Notes under the pieces: generated by a model | The model's database searches: none | What the model saw: only the letters and a program-made list of their open reading frames with translations | What the model was told of the DNA's origin: nothing | From: Gnetum montanum | Taxonomy: Eukaryota > Streptophyta > Gnetopsida > Gnetales > Gnetaceae | Direction: 5' to 3' | Length of the DNA stretch: 64,000 nt | Assembly (NCBI GenBank): GCA_015680685.1 | Contig: MNCI01002986.1 | Coordinates: 6,730 to 70,729 of the forward strand | Part shown: piece by piece, positions 1 through 11,553 of the stretch | How positions within the stretch are numbered: position 1 is the stretch's first letter | Layout: each line of letters starts with the position of its first letter | Made by a program: the position numbers and the translations under genes

Positions 1-164
1 CACGCCGCAACAGCACACACACATACTCACATTAACTACTAAGTTTATTTGGAGGTATCTGGGCCTTGGTGTTGCCAGAGACCAGCAGGCACCTAAATCC
101 TGTTCGAGGACACTCGTTGGCGGTCGCGTCCCAAACGGTTGCCAACAACAACAAGTGAGAATAG
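1..164. other. Unassigned left edge
   Basis: No open frame or repeat partner was found in these 164 bases. They are more GC-rich than the DNA to the right. They may be the outer part of the plus-oriented LTR that becomes recognisable at about 165, since the related LTR at 43382-44226 extends further left but does not align well here. Confidence 0.3.
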
Positions 165-317
165 ATGCTTATGTTAGGATTAGCTAGGTGTAGCTAGTTA
201 GATTCAATTAGCAATTTAATTATTTTATTTTATACATTTTTCTTTACCCTTAGGCAAATTAAAGTATAAAACATAAAAATGACAAAAATCATATGCCTTA
301 ATATCACTTAACCATAC
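165..317 (+). mobile_element. Left piece of a family-D LTR split by element A
   Basis: This stretch matches 43895-44058 closely (shared blocks include GAATAGATGCTT and AGGTGTAGCTAGTTAGATT). The match resumes at 9509 after element A. It is the left part of a plus-oriented LTR interrupted at the CATAC target. The left boundary is not resolved. Confidence 0.8.
313..317. repeat. Target-site duplication CATAC, left copy, element A
   Basis: CATAC lies directly before the first LTR base (318) and again directly after the last LTR base (9509-9513). The unoccupied site is seen once at 44054-44058 in the related LTR, which confirms the duplication. Confidence 0.9.
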
Positions 318-1156
318 TAATGAGTAGCGAGGTACCCCCACACTCAACCATATGAATACAAGCCTGTACACGCAATCCGATCGAACTCTGCAGATGGACT
401 AGTTGTGGCACCTAGATAGTTACACGTTGATTGTAGTTTGTTATCTTCCCACTTGGACTAGTATTTGCTTTTTCATGTATGGTTTAGTCCAGAGTGAGGT
501 GTATGATGTGATTTCTAACACTAGGCTACTCATGAAGGCAATGAGAAATAATTTTAATTAAACTAACAAGTAATATGAGATAAAATCTAAGCTAGCCTAA
601 GTGCGATAAGCATCCATCCTTAATCATCTATATGCATCTTGGCCCTCATGTACTACTTCTGAGGTTACCAAGCACACATTACTAAATACGCTACTAGGTT
701 ACCAAGTAGTTACACTTAAATGTTTATGATTAAGACGTACTTATTTCGCATTAATAACAAGAATAGTAAATAATGATAAAGAAATATTAACTAAGAAAAC
801 AATAAATAATAATTAACAATTAAACAATTAAAACTAAGTGAATGCTACAATGATGGAGTAATCTTGATCTTTATTGTCGATTGTGTATGTGTCCAAGTAC
901 ATCACACTCGAACAAAGGTTTCATACAATTACGAACATCACACTGTGGGCATGCACTTGAGAATGAATTGAAAACTAACAAAAAGACTTGACCCTAAAAC
1001 TTACTAACTCCTTCCTTCTTGTGCACCTGAGTGCTATATTTATAGCCCAAGACAAGAATCACGATATTGTGTATTCGATATTGTTATCCAAGCTATGATA
1101 TCGCATACCCGATATCAAGTATCCAATATCGGGGCTTGGCAAACCATGATTCATCA
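318..1156 (-). repeat. Element A 3' LTR
   Basis: 839 bp, paired with 8661-9508 (848 bp) along the whole length. In element orientation it starts TGATGAATCATGG, then has a run of GATATC-type dyads (about 1062-1137), then the TATA motif CTATAAATATAGC near 1030-1045. The two LTRs differ by many substitutions and small indels, so the insertion is not recent. Confidence 0.9.
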
Positions 1157-1166
1157 TACCCCCACG
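1157..1166 (-). promoter_or_regulatory. Polypurine tract, element A
   Basis: On the minus strand CGTGGGGGTA sits immediately before the 3' LTR start TGATGAATC. The same arrangement (CATGGGGGTA then TGATGAACC) occurs in element B at 30578-30587, so this is the likely plus-strand primer of the family. Confidence 0.7.
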
Positions 1167-1346
1167 ATTGAATAACAACTTTTCCTCGAGTCAAACAATC
1201 AAAAGGAGAACGAGTCCATTTGATTACACAATTGATAGGTATGGGATTATTGACTAACTATGAATTACTTTATGCCATAGTGTGGAATTAAAAAAAAACA
1301 AAATTAGCACACCAACATAGAATACAAAAGATAAAATTGTGGGAAC

Positions 1347-4148
1347 TCATGTGGTTCCTGGTGGTGGTGGCTCCTCCATGGGTGTCTTCCCCTTATCTTG
1401 TGCTCTAAGCTTTGGAAATGGATATCTCTGAAGGAGCACCTGAAGTTGTTCTTCTTCGGTTTGAGGATCATGTGTCGTCCATGCTAATGTTTCAATATTT
1501 GATGGATTCAGCACCTTCCATGGACACGGTAGTTGTGGAAATATCTAATTGGCTTTGAAATACTAAGCTAAAAATAATTGTCAGTCCTCCTTGTAGGCTC
1601 TGGCTTTGCCTCTACATTCTTGGTAATCCATGAGCCATCAAGCCAAATCTGCCACAACATCTTTTTGTCCTTAGTAGCTGGCCTTGACCACCTCTAACTT
1701 AGAATTTTCTACCTCTAATTTCTACAATGTATTCTTGTGTTCAACAAATTATGCTTCATACTTAGCATAGGTGGCTGCTACCTACTTCTCCAATTCTATC
1801 CTCGGGCATCCTACTATCAACATGGCTAAGTTGGCATATTGTAGGTTTGCCAACTCCATGTGCTTGGTGAGATCCTAGATCTACAAGTCTCGGATCTTTA
1901 GTTCTACTTGGTGGGCAAAGATGTAAGTATCTAGTATGGCTCGCAAGTTAGCGTTCTGAGCACTGAGAGTGTTGATATGGGTCTTGGCCATATGGATTTC
2001 TTTTTCAATGATCTTCTTGTACATCCCCACCTAATCTTGGAAATGTTCCTTTAGCTTTTCATGTTGCTTAGCCTCATTCTACCATGTGCTTATTTCAATA
2101 GCCATCTTCTAACAAATCGTGCATAACTCCTTCATTGAGAGGGTCCTGTTTACTCTAGCTAAGCGACCCGTGTCCTAGTTGACCCTTATTAATTATTCTT
2201 GCATTTGTTAGAAATTCTCCTTGAGAAAATTCTTCTATTTCTCTATTGTGGTCAACTGAATATTCTTAGCAGCAAGGTGTTTATTTTCTTCTTGTGAGGC
2301 CTTGAGTGCTTTGGCATGTGCATACGTTTAGGCTTGTGCCTTTGAAGTATCCCAATTAGCCTTCTCTTTTTCCCTTGCCACCCTTTTATTCTCTTCTAAA
2401 AGTTTATTTAGCTCCTCAATTTGAAATGACTCTAGCTGGTCAACTGAGATAAATTCAGATGGATCCCCCTCTGTAGTTTGCAAGGCTACAAACTTCTCTT
2501 GGAGTCTTCTCAACTTGTCCTTATCATGTTCAGCCCTAACCTCTACCATGATCAACTTTCCTTTTGTAAAAATAAGGTCTGATTGTGTTACTGTGACATC
2601 TTGAGGGATGTCAAAAAAGGACATCATCACTTGTCCTATTTGCAACAACTAATCCAAAACATCTTCATATTCTGTAAGAATCATTGAGTGACTAGTTGAG
2701 ACTTGAGCATCGTGTGCTCTTGTGAGATCCCTCGGTGGCATAATAGGGACATTGAATGATTCTTTGATGTGGTCTATGACCACTTCTACTACTCTAGCTG
2801 CATCCTGATGTTGCATAACCACTACTGTGGTGCCTTCACCAGTTTCTAATTGCACTTGAAAAGATGCGGTGTTTCTAGAGATGTGTTATGACCAATGTGA
2901 TTCCCCTCCTCCTGTTTGTATAGAAACCTAGCCTCATGAATTATCAATTAAGACCATGGGCTATACAACATTGTCAATGACATTGAAGAGGTTAGCCTCA
3001 TTATGACTTCCCTAATTGACCATTTCCAGGATGGCCTTGAGATGGCTCATCGATTGTCAATAATCTTGCGATGGCAGTGGCGGTTAGTCTTACTAGCCTG
3101 TGGGTTAAGTGTTGAGCCCTACTTCCTATTGTTAACTAGGCCTCATGTCCAGAACTTGGCTAGGCTCAGTTGTTTGAGGTGTAGTGGGCCCAACCATCTG
3201 CTATTGGATAGGCTCTAATGTCTCACAAGCATCTTTCCTTGGTGTTGGTGGCTTCAGTTATTTAGCATATGAGACATTTTGAGCTTTTCTAGGGACATCA
3301 TTAGTGTACCCTAGAATTCTAGCACATTGGCATGGCTTCCTAATCAGACAGGAGAAAAGTAATGCAAACTTCTCCATCTTACATTCTTCAAACCGCCTCA
3401 ATATTTCTATGAGATATCGATGGGGTAGGTTGGCATCAACCTTGCCCATTAGGATTGCACTTCCTCTGGTCGCATAGGTGGAAATTCTATTTAATCCTTT
3501 TGTTAGGAAGAGATGATAGATGCTAATTTTGAAATAAATTCTCTCTTCAAAGGTGAGTTTCCCATATGTTTTATCTTCCTTACCGTATGCCCTTTTTAAC
3601 CATATTTTTTGTGCATCAACATCAGAGCGAGTGGATAGGTGAGTAACCTTGGAGCCTATATTCGAAAGGTTCCGAACTTCTGAAATGGCCTTAGTAAAGA
3701 AATTAACTAAAATCCCACCAATATTAATGGTGTTGCCTTCTTCCTTATTATGCCAAAATTGGTACATTTCCCCCAAATACCATTTGCCACTCTCTGAGAG
3801 AACAAGCCACAGTGGAGATCCTTTGAGTTGATCTCTAACTAACTTAGGGGAAAATTCAGTAAAGGGTCCAAAATTGAGTTCCACGATCACTGTAGCTAAC
3901 ATGGACCTTTCTCGAATTACTTGAACACATTCCGGAGATAATGTGATATGTTTTCCTTGTTTAGGTGCCCTGCCTTCTCCACCTTCTACATGCCCAGATT
4001 GTGCAATAACAAGGGGTTTTTGATAAATGATAAATGATTGTGCCTCCTGCTCTACATGTTCCATAGGAGGTCCTTAGCCCCTACCTCTCCTTGGCCATTT
4101 GGATGCACCCTGAGAGGGTTCTCCCTATTTTCCTCATTTAGGGGCCAT
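1347..4148 (-). pseudogene. Extra ORF of element A (env-position, coiled-coil protein), decayed
   Basis: From an ATG at 4148 (MAPK start) one reading frame runs 934 codons to a TGA at 1347-1349 with no visible frameshift. About 35 in-frame stops interrupt it, each explicable as CAA, CAG or CGA changed by one C-to-T step. The first ~300 residues look globular and basic (QWLVLSE-like and ERIYFKISIYHLFL blocks). A Pro/Thr-rich linker follows, then a long Glu/Lys/Leu-rich stretch (about codons 500-850) with coiled-coil character. The tail is rich in Pro/Gly (PMEEPPPPG). It lies between gag and the 3' LTR, where Athila elements carry an env-like gene. I do not recognise a family with certainty; it recalls the 'putative plant transposon protein' domain. 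A splice-acceptor-like ATTGCAG lies just before the ATG. No transmembrane segment is evident. Confidence 0.7.
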
Positions 4149-4639
4149 CTGCAATCACATAGGATCAACTGTTAGTAAGGTCATTTAACAACATTTGATT
4201 TATACCTTACTCATTGCCTATAATGAATTCAATTCTTGCTTAGTATGATTTAGAGTTAGAAATTTTCAAGAAAATACCTTTAAAAGTTTTCATGTTGGGC
4301 CCAATTTGATCAGGTAACTCCAAAAATAATTTCCATGGTTTGGGTGAAGAAATAAAATTGGATTGGCATAAGTTCTTATCATTCTTTTTAAGATCACTTA
4401 CTCCTATGATATCCTTTGAGCAACAACGAATTTCAAAAAAACTATGTGCACCTTGAAGCATACCCTTCCACCACAACTGAGTTAAACACTTCGGGTTTAA
4501 GCAAGTTTGATTGGAAGAAGAATCGGAGCATTAATGAGCAAGATATTGATCTTTAAATGATAAGTGCGTAAGCTTGAAAATTTGTGGAAGAAAATTGCAT
4601 CAACTCCCCTCGCATGAAGAGTTAAAAATGATGTTGACG
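4149..4639 (-). other. Leader between internal promoter block and extra ORF
   Basis: About 490 bases separate the TATA block from the ATG at 4148. A 78-codon open frame (4476-4240) lies inside. A donor-like AAAG/GTATTTTC near 4278 and an acceptor-like TGATTGCAG directly before 4148 could bound a short AT-rich intron of about 130 bases. This is inference from splice-like sequences only. Confidence 0.35.
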
Positions 4640-4790
4640 CATCCAGGGGGGCGGGTGTCCATATATATAGATTTTATAAACACAATATCACATACGTGCT
4701 AGCATGAACCTGATATCGCGTCAAACCCAATACTGAGTACCCGATATCATGTCCCTTCCAAAATATGGTACTTGACAAAATTGATAAATT
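4640..4790 (-). promoter_or_regulatory. Internal LTR-like promoter block upstream of the extra ORF
   Basis: Read on the minus strand, this block has three GATATC-type units (ATGATATCGGGTAC, GCGATATCAGG, GTGATATTGTG) followed about 25 bases later by TTTATAAAATC and CTATATATATGG. That is the order seen in the element's LTR: dyads first, then a TATA box. A TTGTCAAG block upstream resembles TTTGCCAAG near the LTR start. It is likely a duplicated U3 portion that could start a separate transcript for the extra ORF. Confidence 0.5.
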
Positions 4791-4799
4791 GATAAATTT

Positions 4800-6165
4800 T
4801 CATGGTAAAAAAGGAAGGATTTAAGGTAGATTTGGAAGGTATGGGGTAAAGTTAAATAGACATCAAGGCACAAAAATTGTAATGAAGTTGAATTATATAA
4901 TGAAGTTCTTGAACAGGGTGTAGAAAAAGGAGATGTAGTGGTGCAGAGGAATGTTTAGGTTGAAATAATGATAAAGAAAAGAATAAATTTAGTAGTGTAG
5001 TACTCAAAGGATAGAAAATGATGTGGCAATGTGCAATAAGTGCAAATTACAAAAGTTATGCAAGTGGATCCTCCCCAAAGCAGGTTCCAACCTATCATGC
5101 CCTTGTGTAACCACACCTTAAAATGTCTGTAGGCACTACTAGTGCAACAAAACAAGCCCAGTGCAACAAAACACACACATGTTAAATACCATTGTGATGA
5201 GGTATGAATTCTATGCCACACAACACACAAGTTAGAAATACTTGGACAATGAAATGAGACGAATCGTAGAAGGGATTTCCAAAATTGAGACATGAGGTAA
5301 CTTACCCTAGGCACAATGAATCCTAATTATGGGGCATGATTAATGTATCATCAGCCTTTCACTCCAAAATCAAGATCAAGTCCATGCATCTGATCATTGA
5401 CATTGCATTGTTTCATCTAATGATGTACAACCATAAGAGCATCATGACAGCAAGGCGTATGATCACTTGGCGTTTTGTCCAAGGGAGGAGTGATTTGGAA
5501 TTTCTCTATAGCACATTCTTCTTGATCTTTTCTTTGTTTTTTTTTTCTCCTTTCTTTTCTTTTTCTTTTTCGTCTAGCTTCTTTAGCACTTTGTCATTTC
5601 CAACGGTGATCTAGAGAAGCCACCAACCTTCAGGCATGGGTGCATGTCTTTCCAGTGGAATCCTTTAGAACAACATTGAGTTTCTTTATTGAGTGCCTTT
5701 ATTACTCTTACTTCCATTTTTGGTTAGATCTACAAGGATTTTAGTACAACCAAGCTATATGATAGCACATACAGATGTCACCAAACAAAATGCACAAGTC
5801 CCCTTGATGTCACACCCTGGCCATTCCCTCTTAGTCCATCATCCTTAGCTCTGGGCATAATGAGTACAAAGTTACTTTAAGTTTTAATGATGACAAGAAT
5901 ATCATGGTAACTAGAGTAGAACCTCTTATTAATAGAATGGATGGGTGGATATTGTGGGCTCATTGTCCAAATAATTAGTCACCCAAGACTTAATAACATA
6001 GAACAACACCTCAACTGACAAGTCACATGAGTATTTTATTCACCAATGAGATTACCCTAAAAAAGATGAAACAAAAAATTAAAAGATGAAAAATTAGAAA
6101 ATAAAAATTGGAAAACAAAAAAAATTGTAAAACTAAAGAAAAGGAAAAACAATTATTAATTCTGC
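4800..6165 (-). other. Non-coding region of element A shared with element B
   Basis: No coding frame is credible here. Several blocks match 31.25-32.65 kb of element B in the same order. Examples are GGTCCTCCCCAAAGCAGG-type sequence at 5069 versus 31305, ATGCCCTTG at 5098 versus 31335, a TCCCCTTGA block near 5798 versus 32110, and ATCCCCCATGACTAA at 6184 versus 32656. It is the region that follows gag/pol in both elements. Confidence 0.65.
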
Positions 6166-8527
6166 TTAGTAGAAGGGGCAGTATCCCCCATGACTAAACC
6201 TTTGAGCATGGCTAGAATTAATAAATGGAAAATTTGGATCCATGCATGTTGGAAAGATTAGGGTCTGGTCATATCCAAACCACTGGGTGTCTTTTGATGT
6301 GGTGGCAAGAATGTACCCAAATTGCGGTTCACACACTTAATTAAAGTAGGCATAGTGGGGCAGATTAGAAGATGTGGTCATGTGATAAGAAGCTAATCCA
6401 CTATGACACCCATGACCATAAGATGGTATGGAAGGACCGATATGTCTCCCTACGTGGTTATATCCATTGGGTGTCATGGTTGTTAGAGCGTTAATTGATG
6501 GCCTGAATGAGATAACAAGAGGCGTTGAGTTTGAGGAGGAAGATGCATCATAGTGCTAGGCTTGTGCTGAGTTGGAGGATGTAGTGGTTTCAAAATTGTG
6601 TTGTCTCTTTCTACAGTCATGCCTAAATAAAGGACGCTTCCAACATTGGGGAGGACTTCCACTGTTGTTGATAGTAGCAACACAAGTAATGTTCATGAGT
6701 TGGTGCTATGGTGCAAAACCTTCTGGTACAACTGGTGGTGATGTAGAATGAGGTGAAGGATGAGAATATTGAGGGCAAGGAGAAGTGTAAAGAACATGAG
6801 GTGGTGATCCCATGGGAGAGCATATGGGTTGATAGTACTCAGGAGAATGATAACGATGAGGTGAAGTAAAGGATGTTGATCCAGTTGGAGAAATAGGGTG
6901 TTGAACATAATAAGCATTTGGTATCGGGGTATACGAAGGATGTGGTTTGTTTGGTAGTGGGCTCTCCCACGACTGGGGGTTTTGCCATTATAGTTGGACA
7001 CAATACTTCTGTACGAAATCTGGATGTAGCATTCCTCCCCAATGCTCATGTAAATGTGACAATACTAGGCATTGACTTTCAAGGTGATCATATAGACAAA
7101 CATCACATTGATACTTATGATTTGCAGTTGAGTTCCTATCCTTATTTTTTTCAACCCTCCTTTCCGATTGTCGAATGGTGTTCTATCCTGTTTCTAAGTT
7201 CAGTATCCTCTGTTTGTTTTGGTTGTCAGAGTGATCTTGCATGGTTCTACCTCTAATAATGTTTGCATATTCCCCACATTTTTCATGTACCCATTCTGTC
7301 ATCTTATTAATCTTTGCCTCAATTTCATCTAGTAATTGCAGTATTGGCAAAGATAATTCCACCTCCTTAGGTGAGTTGATTTCTACTCTTCATGATTATG
7401 GACCTTTGTTATTTTAATATTTTGGTCCTATTGAGATCTTTTAACATTCTCCCATTTGGCTATTTCTCCTTCTTCTTTTGCTACTTGCTTAATAAGCTCT
7501 TAGAATTGGTGGGTTCGTAGTTCATATAGTCAACATCGGGCATACATCTTAGGGTCTCCCTTGTTTCATTACAGAGCCCATCCATGATGTGATACATTAG
7601 CCTTTTCTCAGAGAACCCATGGCCTAGGCAGTTTAACAGTGAGTAATATCTTTCTAAGGCCATGTCCAAGGGTTCATGTTGCCCTTGTTTCCACTCTTGA
7701 ATTTGTCTCCTCAAGGCTAACACTCTTGCACAGGTCTGGTATCTTTCGTTGAAGAGTTCTACCATTGTTAACCAATGGCGAATTGATTTGGGTTTTAAAG
7801 ATCTATACCATACTTTTGCTTGGCCAATGAGTATCATAGGAAAGAGCTTAAGTCTTTTCCATCCATTATCAATGTTGTTCCATGCACAAGCATCATAGAA
7901 GACTTGTAAATGATCTTGCGGATCTAAATCATAGCCTACTGAAAACTTGGGAAACTTTTTTAAATCAAGCCTAGGTAGATGGCTTTTCTTATGATTCCTA
8001 TAGGATATTTGAATAGCCTCTTACATATGCATTAGGCTCTTAGTGGCCAGTAGGGGTCCATCGTCACTAAGTAGGTTGTGAGTTTGTGAGTTGGGATAAT
8101 GTTATCTTTGTTCATGTTGGCGTTCTTGATTTTGCCCATGGGTTTGATTCTTATTTCTACATCGACCCCTTGAGAGATGGTCATCTATGTCACAACTTAA
8201 CATTGAAGGAGCAGAGGAAGAGAAAGAACTAGAAGACTTGTCAGGAATTTTGTAAGTCTCCCAATCATCCCTAGATAAACTCTTGTTAACCATTAAGAAG
8301 GTCCTAGGCCTTATGGGCCCCCTCGTTTTATGGGATGTCCCATCCTTACTAAAGGTGTCTAAGTTGGATGACAAGAGTCCTTGAGTATCGTTGGGGTATC
8401 CATGAACATATGAAACTCCTGCATGAGGTTAAGTACTCCAAACTTCTTCTTCATCATAAATTGTGTTAGTTCTCCAATGAATTGCCTCACTAATTGTTGC
8501 ATTAAAATTGTCTTGTAAGAGAGACAT
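6166..8527 (-). pseudogene. gag of element A
   Basis: The likely start is the ATG at 8527 (MSLLQDN). The capsid-like part lies at 7837-7481, with motifs LFNERYQ, EWKQGQHEPLD and GLCNETRETL that align with element B gag at 37757-37419. A zinc-knuckle-like CDVC at 7107-7096 is followed by a Pro/Ser/Tyr-rich tail (about 6950-6250). The frame shifts once between about 7480 and 7140. Several stops are C-to-T type. The tail ends at a TAA (6166-6168) after a SHGG motif that also ends element B pol, suggesting that pol was removed between the Pro-rich part and the last ~25 codons. gag would form the virus-like particle shell. Confidence 0.75.
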
Positions 8528-8641
8528 TATTGTGAATTGTGTGTGAATTAATTGAAATTAATCTCTTTTTTAAAAGATATATCATTAATACTTTGTTATA
8601 GTGATCTTGTATGATATAACTAATCTAGATAACTAGCACCG

Positions 8642-8660
8642 TCCCTAGCAATGGCGCCAA
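8642..8660 (-). promoter_or_regulatory. Primer-binding site, element A
   Basis: On the minus strand TTGGCGCCATTGCTAGGGA directly follows the 5' LTR end TCATCA. It fits the Athila-type PBS, complementary to the 3' end of tRNA-Asp, with a few transitions. Confidence 0.8.
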
Positions 8661-9508
8661 TGATGAGCGGCGAGGTACCCCTACACTCAACCATATAAAA
8701 ATGAACATGTACACGTGATCTGGTCGAACTCCGCAAACGGACTAGTTGTAGCACCTAGATAGTTACACATTAATCGCAGTTCACTGTCTTCCCACCTGAA
8801 CTAGTATTTTCTTTGTCACATATAATTTAGTCCAAAGTGAGGTGTATGATGTGATTTCTAACACTAGGCTACTCCTATAGGCAATAAGAAATAATCTTGA
8901 TTAAACTAATAAGCAATATGAGGTAAAATCTAAGCTAACCTAAGTGTGATGAGTATTCATCCTTAATCATCTGTACGCATCTTGGACCTCATGTACTACT
9001 TCTAGGGTTACCAAGAGCACATTACTTGGGCATTACTAGATACACTACTGAGTTACCAAGTAGTTACACTTAAATGTTCATGATTAAGACATACTCATTC
9101 TGCATTAACAATAGGAATAGTAAATAATGATAAAGAAATGTTAACTAAGAAATTAATAAATAATAATTAACAATTAAATAATTAAAACTAAGTAAATGCT
9201 ACAATGATGGAGTAATCTCGATCTTTATTGCTGATTGTGTGTGTCCAAGTACATCACACTCGAACAAAGGTTCCATACAATTACAAACATCACACTACAG
9301 GCATGCACTTGGGAATGAACTGAAAAATGACAAAAAGACTTGACCCTCAAACTTACCAACTCCTCCCTTCTTATGCGCTTGAGTGCTATATTTATAGGCC
9401 AACATAGGAATCACGATATCGTGTATTCAATATCATTATCCAAGTTGTAATATCACGTACCCAATATCGAGTATCTGATATTGAGGCTTGGCAAACTGTG
9501 ATTCATCA
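8661..9508 (-). repeat. Element A 5' LTR
   Basis: 848-bp partner of the LTR at 318-1156. It contains the same GATATC-type array (about 9414-9483) and the TATA motif (CTATATTTATAGG on the plus strand near 9386). The PBS adjoins its left end. Confidence 0.9.
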
Positions 9509-9681
9509 CATACCTTTGCATCTCACAATTGTAATTGGAAAGACAACGATTGCAATAGTTAGTTTCACTTCCTAGAGACCAATGTACATAGAAGGATATA
9601 AGTCCATGGAATTCGACCAAATTGCACGTGAACACTTAGTGATTCATATGGCTAGGCATAGGGTCTACACATCACTCATCA
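9509..9681 (+). mobile_element. Right piece of the family-D LTR, with second CATAC copy
   Basis: The first five bases are the right CATAC duplication. The rest continues the match to 44059-44226 and ends in the family terminus CTCATCA at 9681. Element C gag starts directly afterwards without a PBS, so this is a solo LTR or the 3' LTR of an element whose body lies left of the window. Confidence 0.8.
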
Positions 9682-11553
9682 ATCCCTTAGGATGTTCGTA
9701 CTAGCACACATTGCAACCTTCATCACTTATGAAGCTGGTGTTTGAGCACTCAGCCACTAAAATGACTTTGCCTTTGTGTCCAAGTTCTTTCTTCCTTCTT
9801 TTGTCTTTACCTCTTCCTAATGCTTGTTCGATTTGTTCCTCCACCATCTTTAATGCAGTTGAGAATTTTTCATCAATAGAATCCCACATTTTCTCTACCC
9901 TAACTATAATGTCACTTACACACTTCTAGATTGGTACAATCTTTTGCTAGATGACATTGTCCAAGGTTTCATCCTCTTGTTTGTCACATATTCATACATC
10001 GCTCTTCCAAATTGATGGATCTCTATTGTACTCTTTACCTTATTCCCTTTTTCTAAGTTCTCCTTCCTCTTTGGCCACTTGGTCGATCAATCTTTGAATA
10101 CGATGGATGATCAATTTGATAGTCTTTCTTGGGCATAAACCCCAAGGGTCTCTCTAGTTTTGCTTCTCAACCCATCTACAATGTGCCCTAGCTATTCCTT
10201 CGATGAAAATATGTGGCTTGAACATCTATGTAACAATGAATAATATTTTCCCCATCACCACATCAAGGGTTTCATGAGTCCCTTGTTTCCAACCTTAGAT
10301 TTATTTTCTTAGATTGACATTCGTGAATAGGTCTAGTATTTATCATTAAATATTTCAAGCATGGTACTCTAGCATCTAATGGATTCAGGTTCTAGTGACC
10401 TGTACTAGCTTTCTACTTCCTTCACAAGTGTTCTAGGAAATAGCTTCAATTTTTTCCAATCACTCTCTATGTTTTGGAGGACACATGGATCATGGAAAGC
10501 TTGAAGGTGATGCTATGGATCAATGTTGTAGCCACCTTCACATCTTGGCATATTATTCATGTCTAGTCATTTGATTCGGCTATCCTTTACATGTCTAGTT
10601 GGTATATAGACAACTTCCTAAATATTGATCATGCTCTGGGTTGCCATAAGGGGTTCATCATCATGATTAGGTTCTTATGCTCTATTGTAGCGGTGACTCC
10701 TTCTATGCTCATGCCTCTATTGATCCTCTCTTCTGTCTCTTCATCTTCTTTGTTCATACTCTTCATCTTCTAAATCAGAGTACCTTGAATATTAGTCATG
10801 ATGACCATGAGTTCACCTTTCTTCCCTGTCAGAGTCTCAGTACTTGTGTTTTCTTCTATTAGAGCCCTTTGATGATTGCAATGAGGTTGATGAGGTAGCA
10901 CAAGAATCTTGCCGACTGGTTCTCCTTTCATGACTCTTGTATGTTTCTCTATAAGATTTAGCAGGAACCCTTGGCCTAGAGTCCTACTTGTATCTTGAGT
11001 CAGTAGCCTTCCTCTTGTGTGTCTTTGCTAGAGTAGAATGAAGTTGGGCTTTGATAGGTTCCTCTAGTCTGATGATAGGTGTTTTTGACAACTCCTCATG
11101 ATTCTAGTGGAGTTGTTCTAAAATGAATTGATCAGCATCAAGTTCTTCTATGATAACAGAAGTGTTGGCTTGCTTCCTTTTGCTGTGTACATGTTTTATT
11201 TCCATGGTAGCATCTCTTCTCATCTACTCCTTTGTGGGTTCATAGGGTCTAATCATGTGTTGAGTCACATAATAGCCTTCCTGGATCTAGTCCAAATGCA
11301 TTCCACTTAGAGCAGTTTGTAGCATGTTCAATTTTGCACATTCTGGAGGTAGGACTATATTGCCTTACATGTCTCTCCATCTCATTTGATTATCCCGATG
11401 GAAGGTGAAAGTGAAGTCTAGATGGTAAGGATTAGTGTGAGCATAAGTGATTCTTGTCTACATTGGAATTCCTCATTCTTCTTCATCAATGATTCTATCA
11501 CTACTTCTTCTTGTCTCTTTGGCAAATGATGGTTGATCATTATGTGAAGCCAT
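9682..11553 (-). pseudogene. gag of element C, truncated
   Basis: The start is the ATG at 11553 (MASHNDQPSFAKETRRS). Near the N-terminus the motifs TRITYAHTNPYHLDF and MRWRDM align with element B and D gag. The capsid part is frameshifted and rich in stops. At 9889-9701 a Lys/Glu-rich stretch ends in CNVC, a TAG (9703-9701) and YEHPKG, a variant zinc knuckle. The frame is then lost at the LTR junction. Confidence 0.65.

Larger units (their letters stand above)
318..9508 (-). mobile_element. Element A: pol-less Athila-like LTR retrotransposon with an extra ORF
   Basis: This 9.2-kb insertion has two LTRs (318-1156 and 8661-9508), a primer-binding site next to the right LTR, gag downstream of it and a purine-rich PPT next to the left LTR, so it reads on the minus strand. 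The LTRs end in TGATGAA...TCATCA, with the outer left end decayed to TAATGAG. No reverse transcriptase, RNase H or integrase was found. The interior is gag (8527-6166), a non-coding stretch shared with element B, an LTR-like promoter block, and a 934-codon extra frame (4148-1347). Such gag-only elements (the TR-GAG class) need enzymes from an autonomous partner. Element B has related LTR ends, PBS and gag and is a plausible type of partner. Confidence 0.88.

Noticed and set aside
5336-5614. Plus frame ending in a Phe/Ser-rich stretch
   Set aside because: The tail is translation of a T/C-rich tract, and the region is the non-coding part of element A on the other strand.
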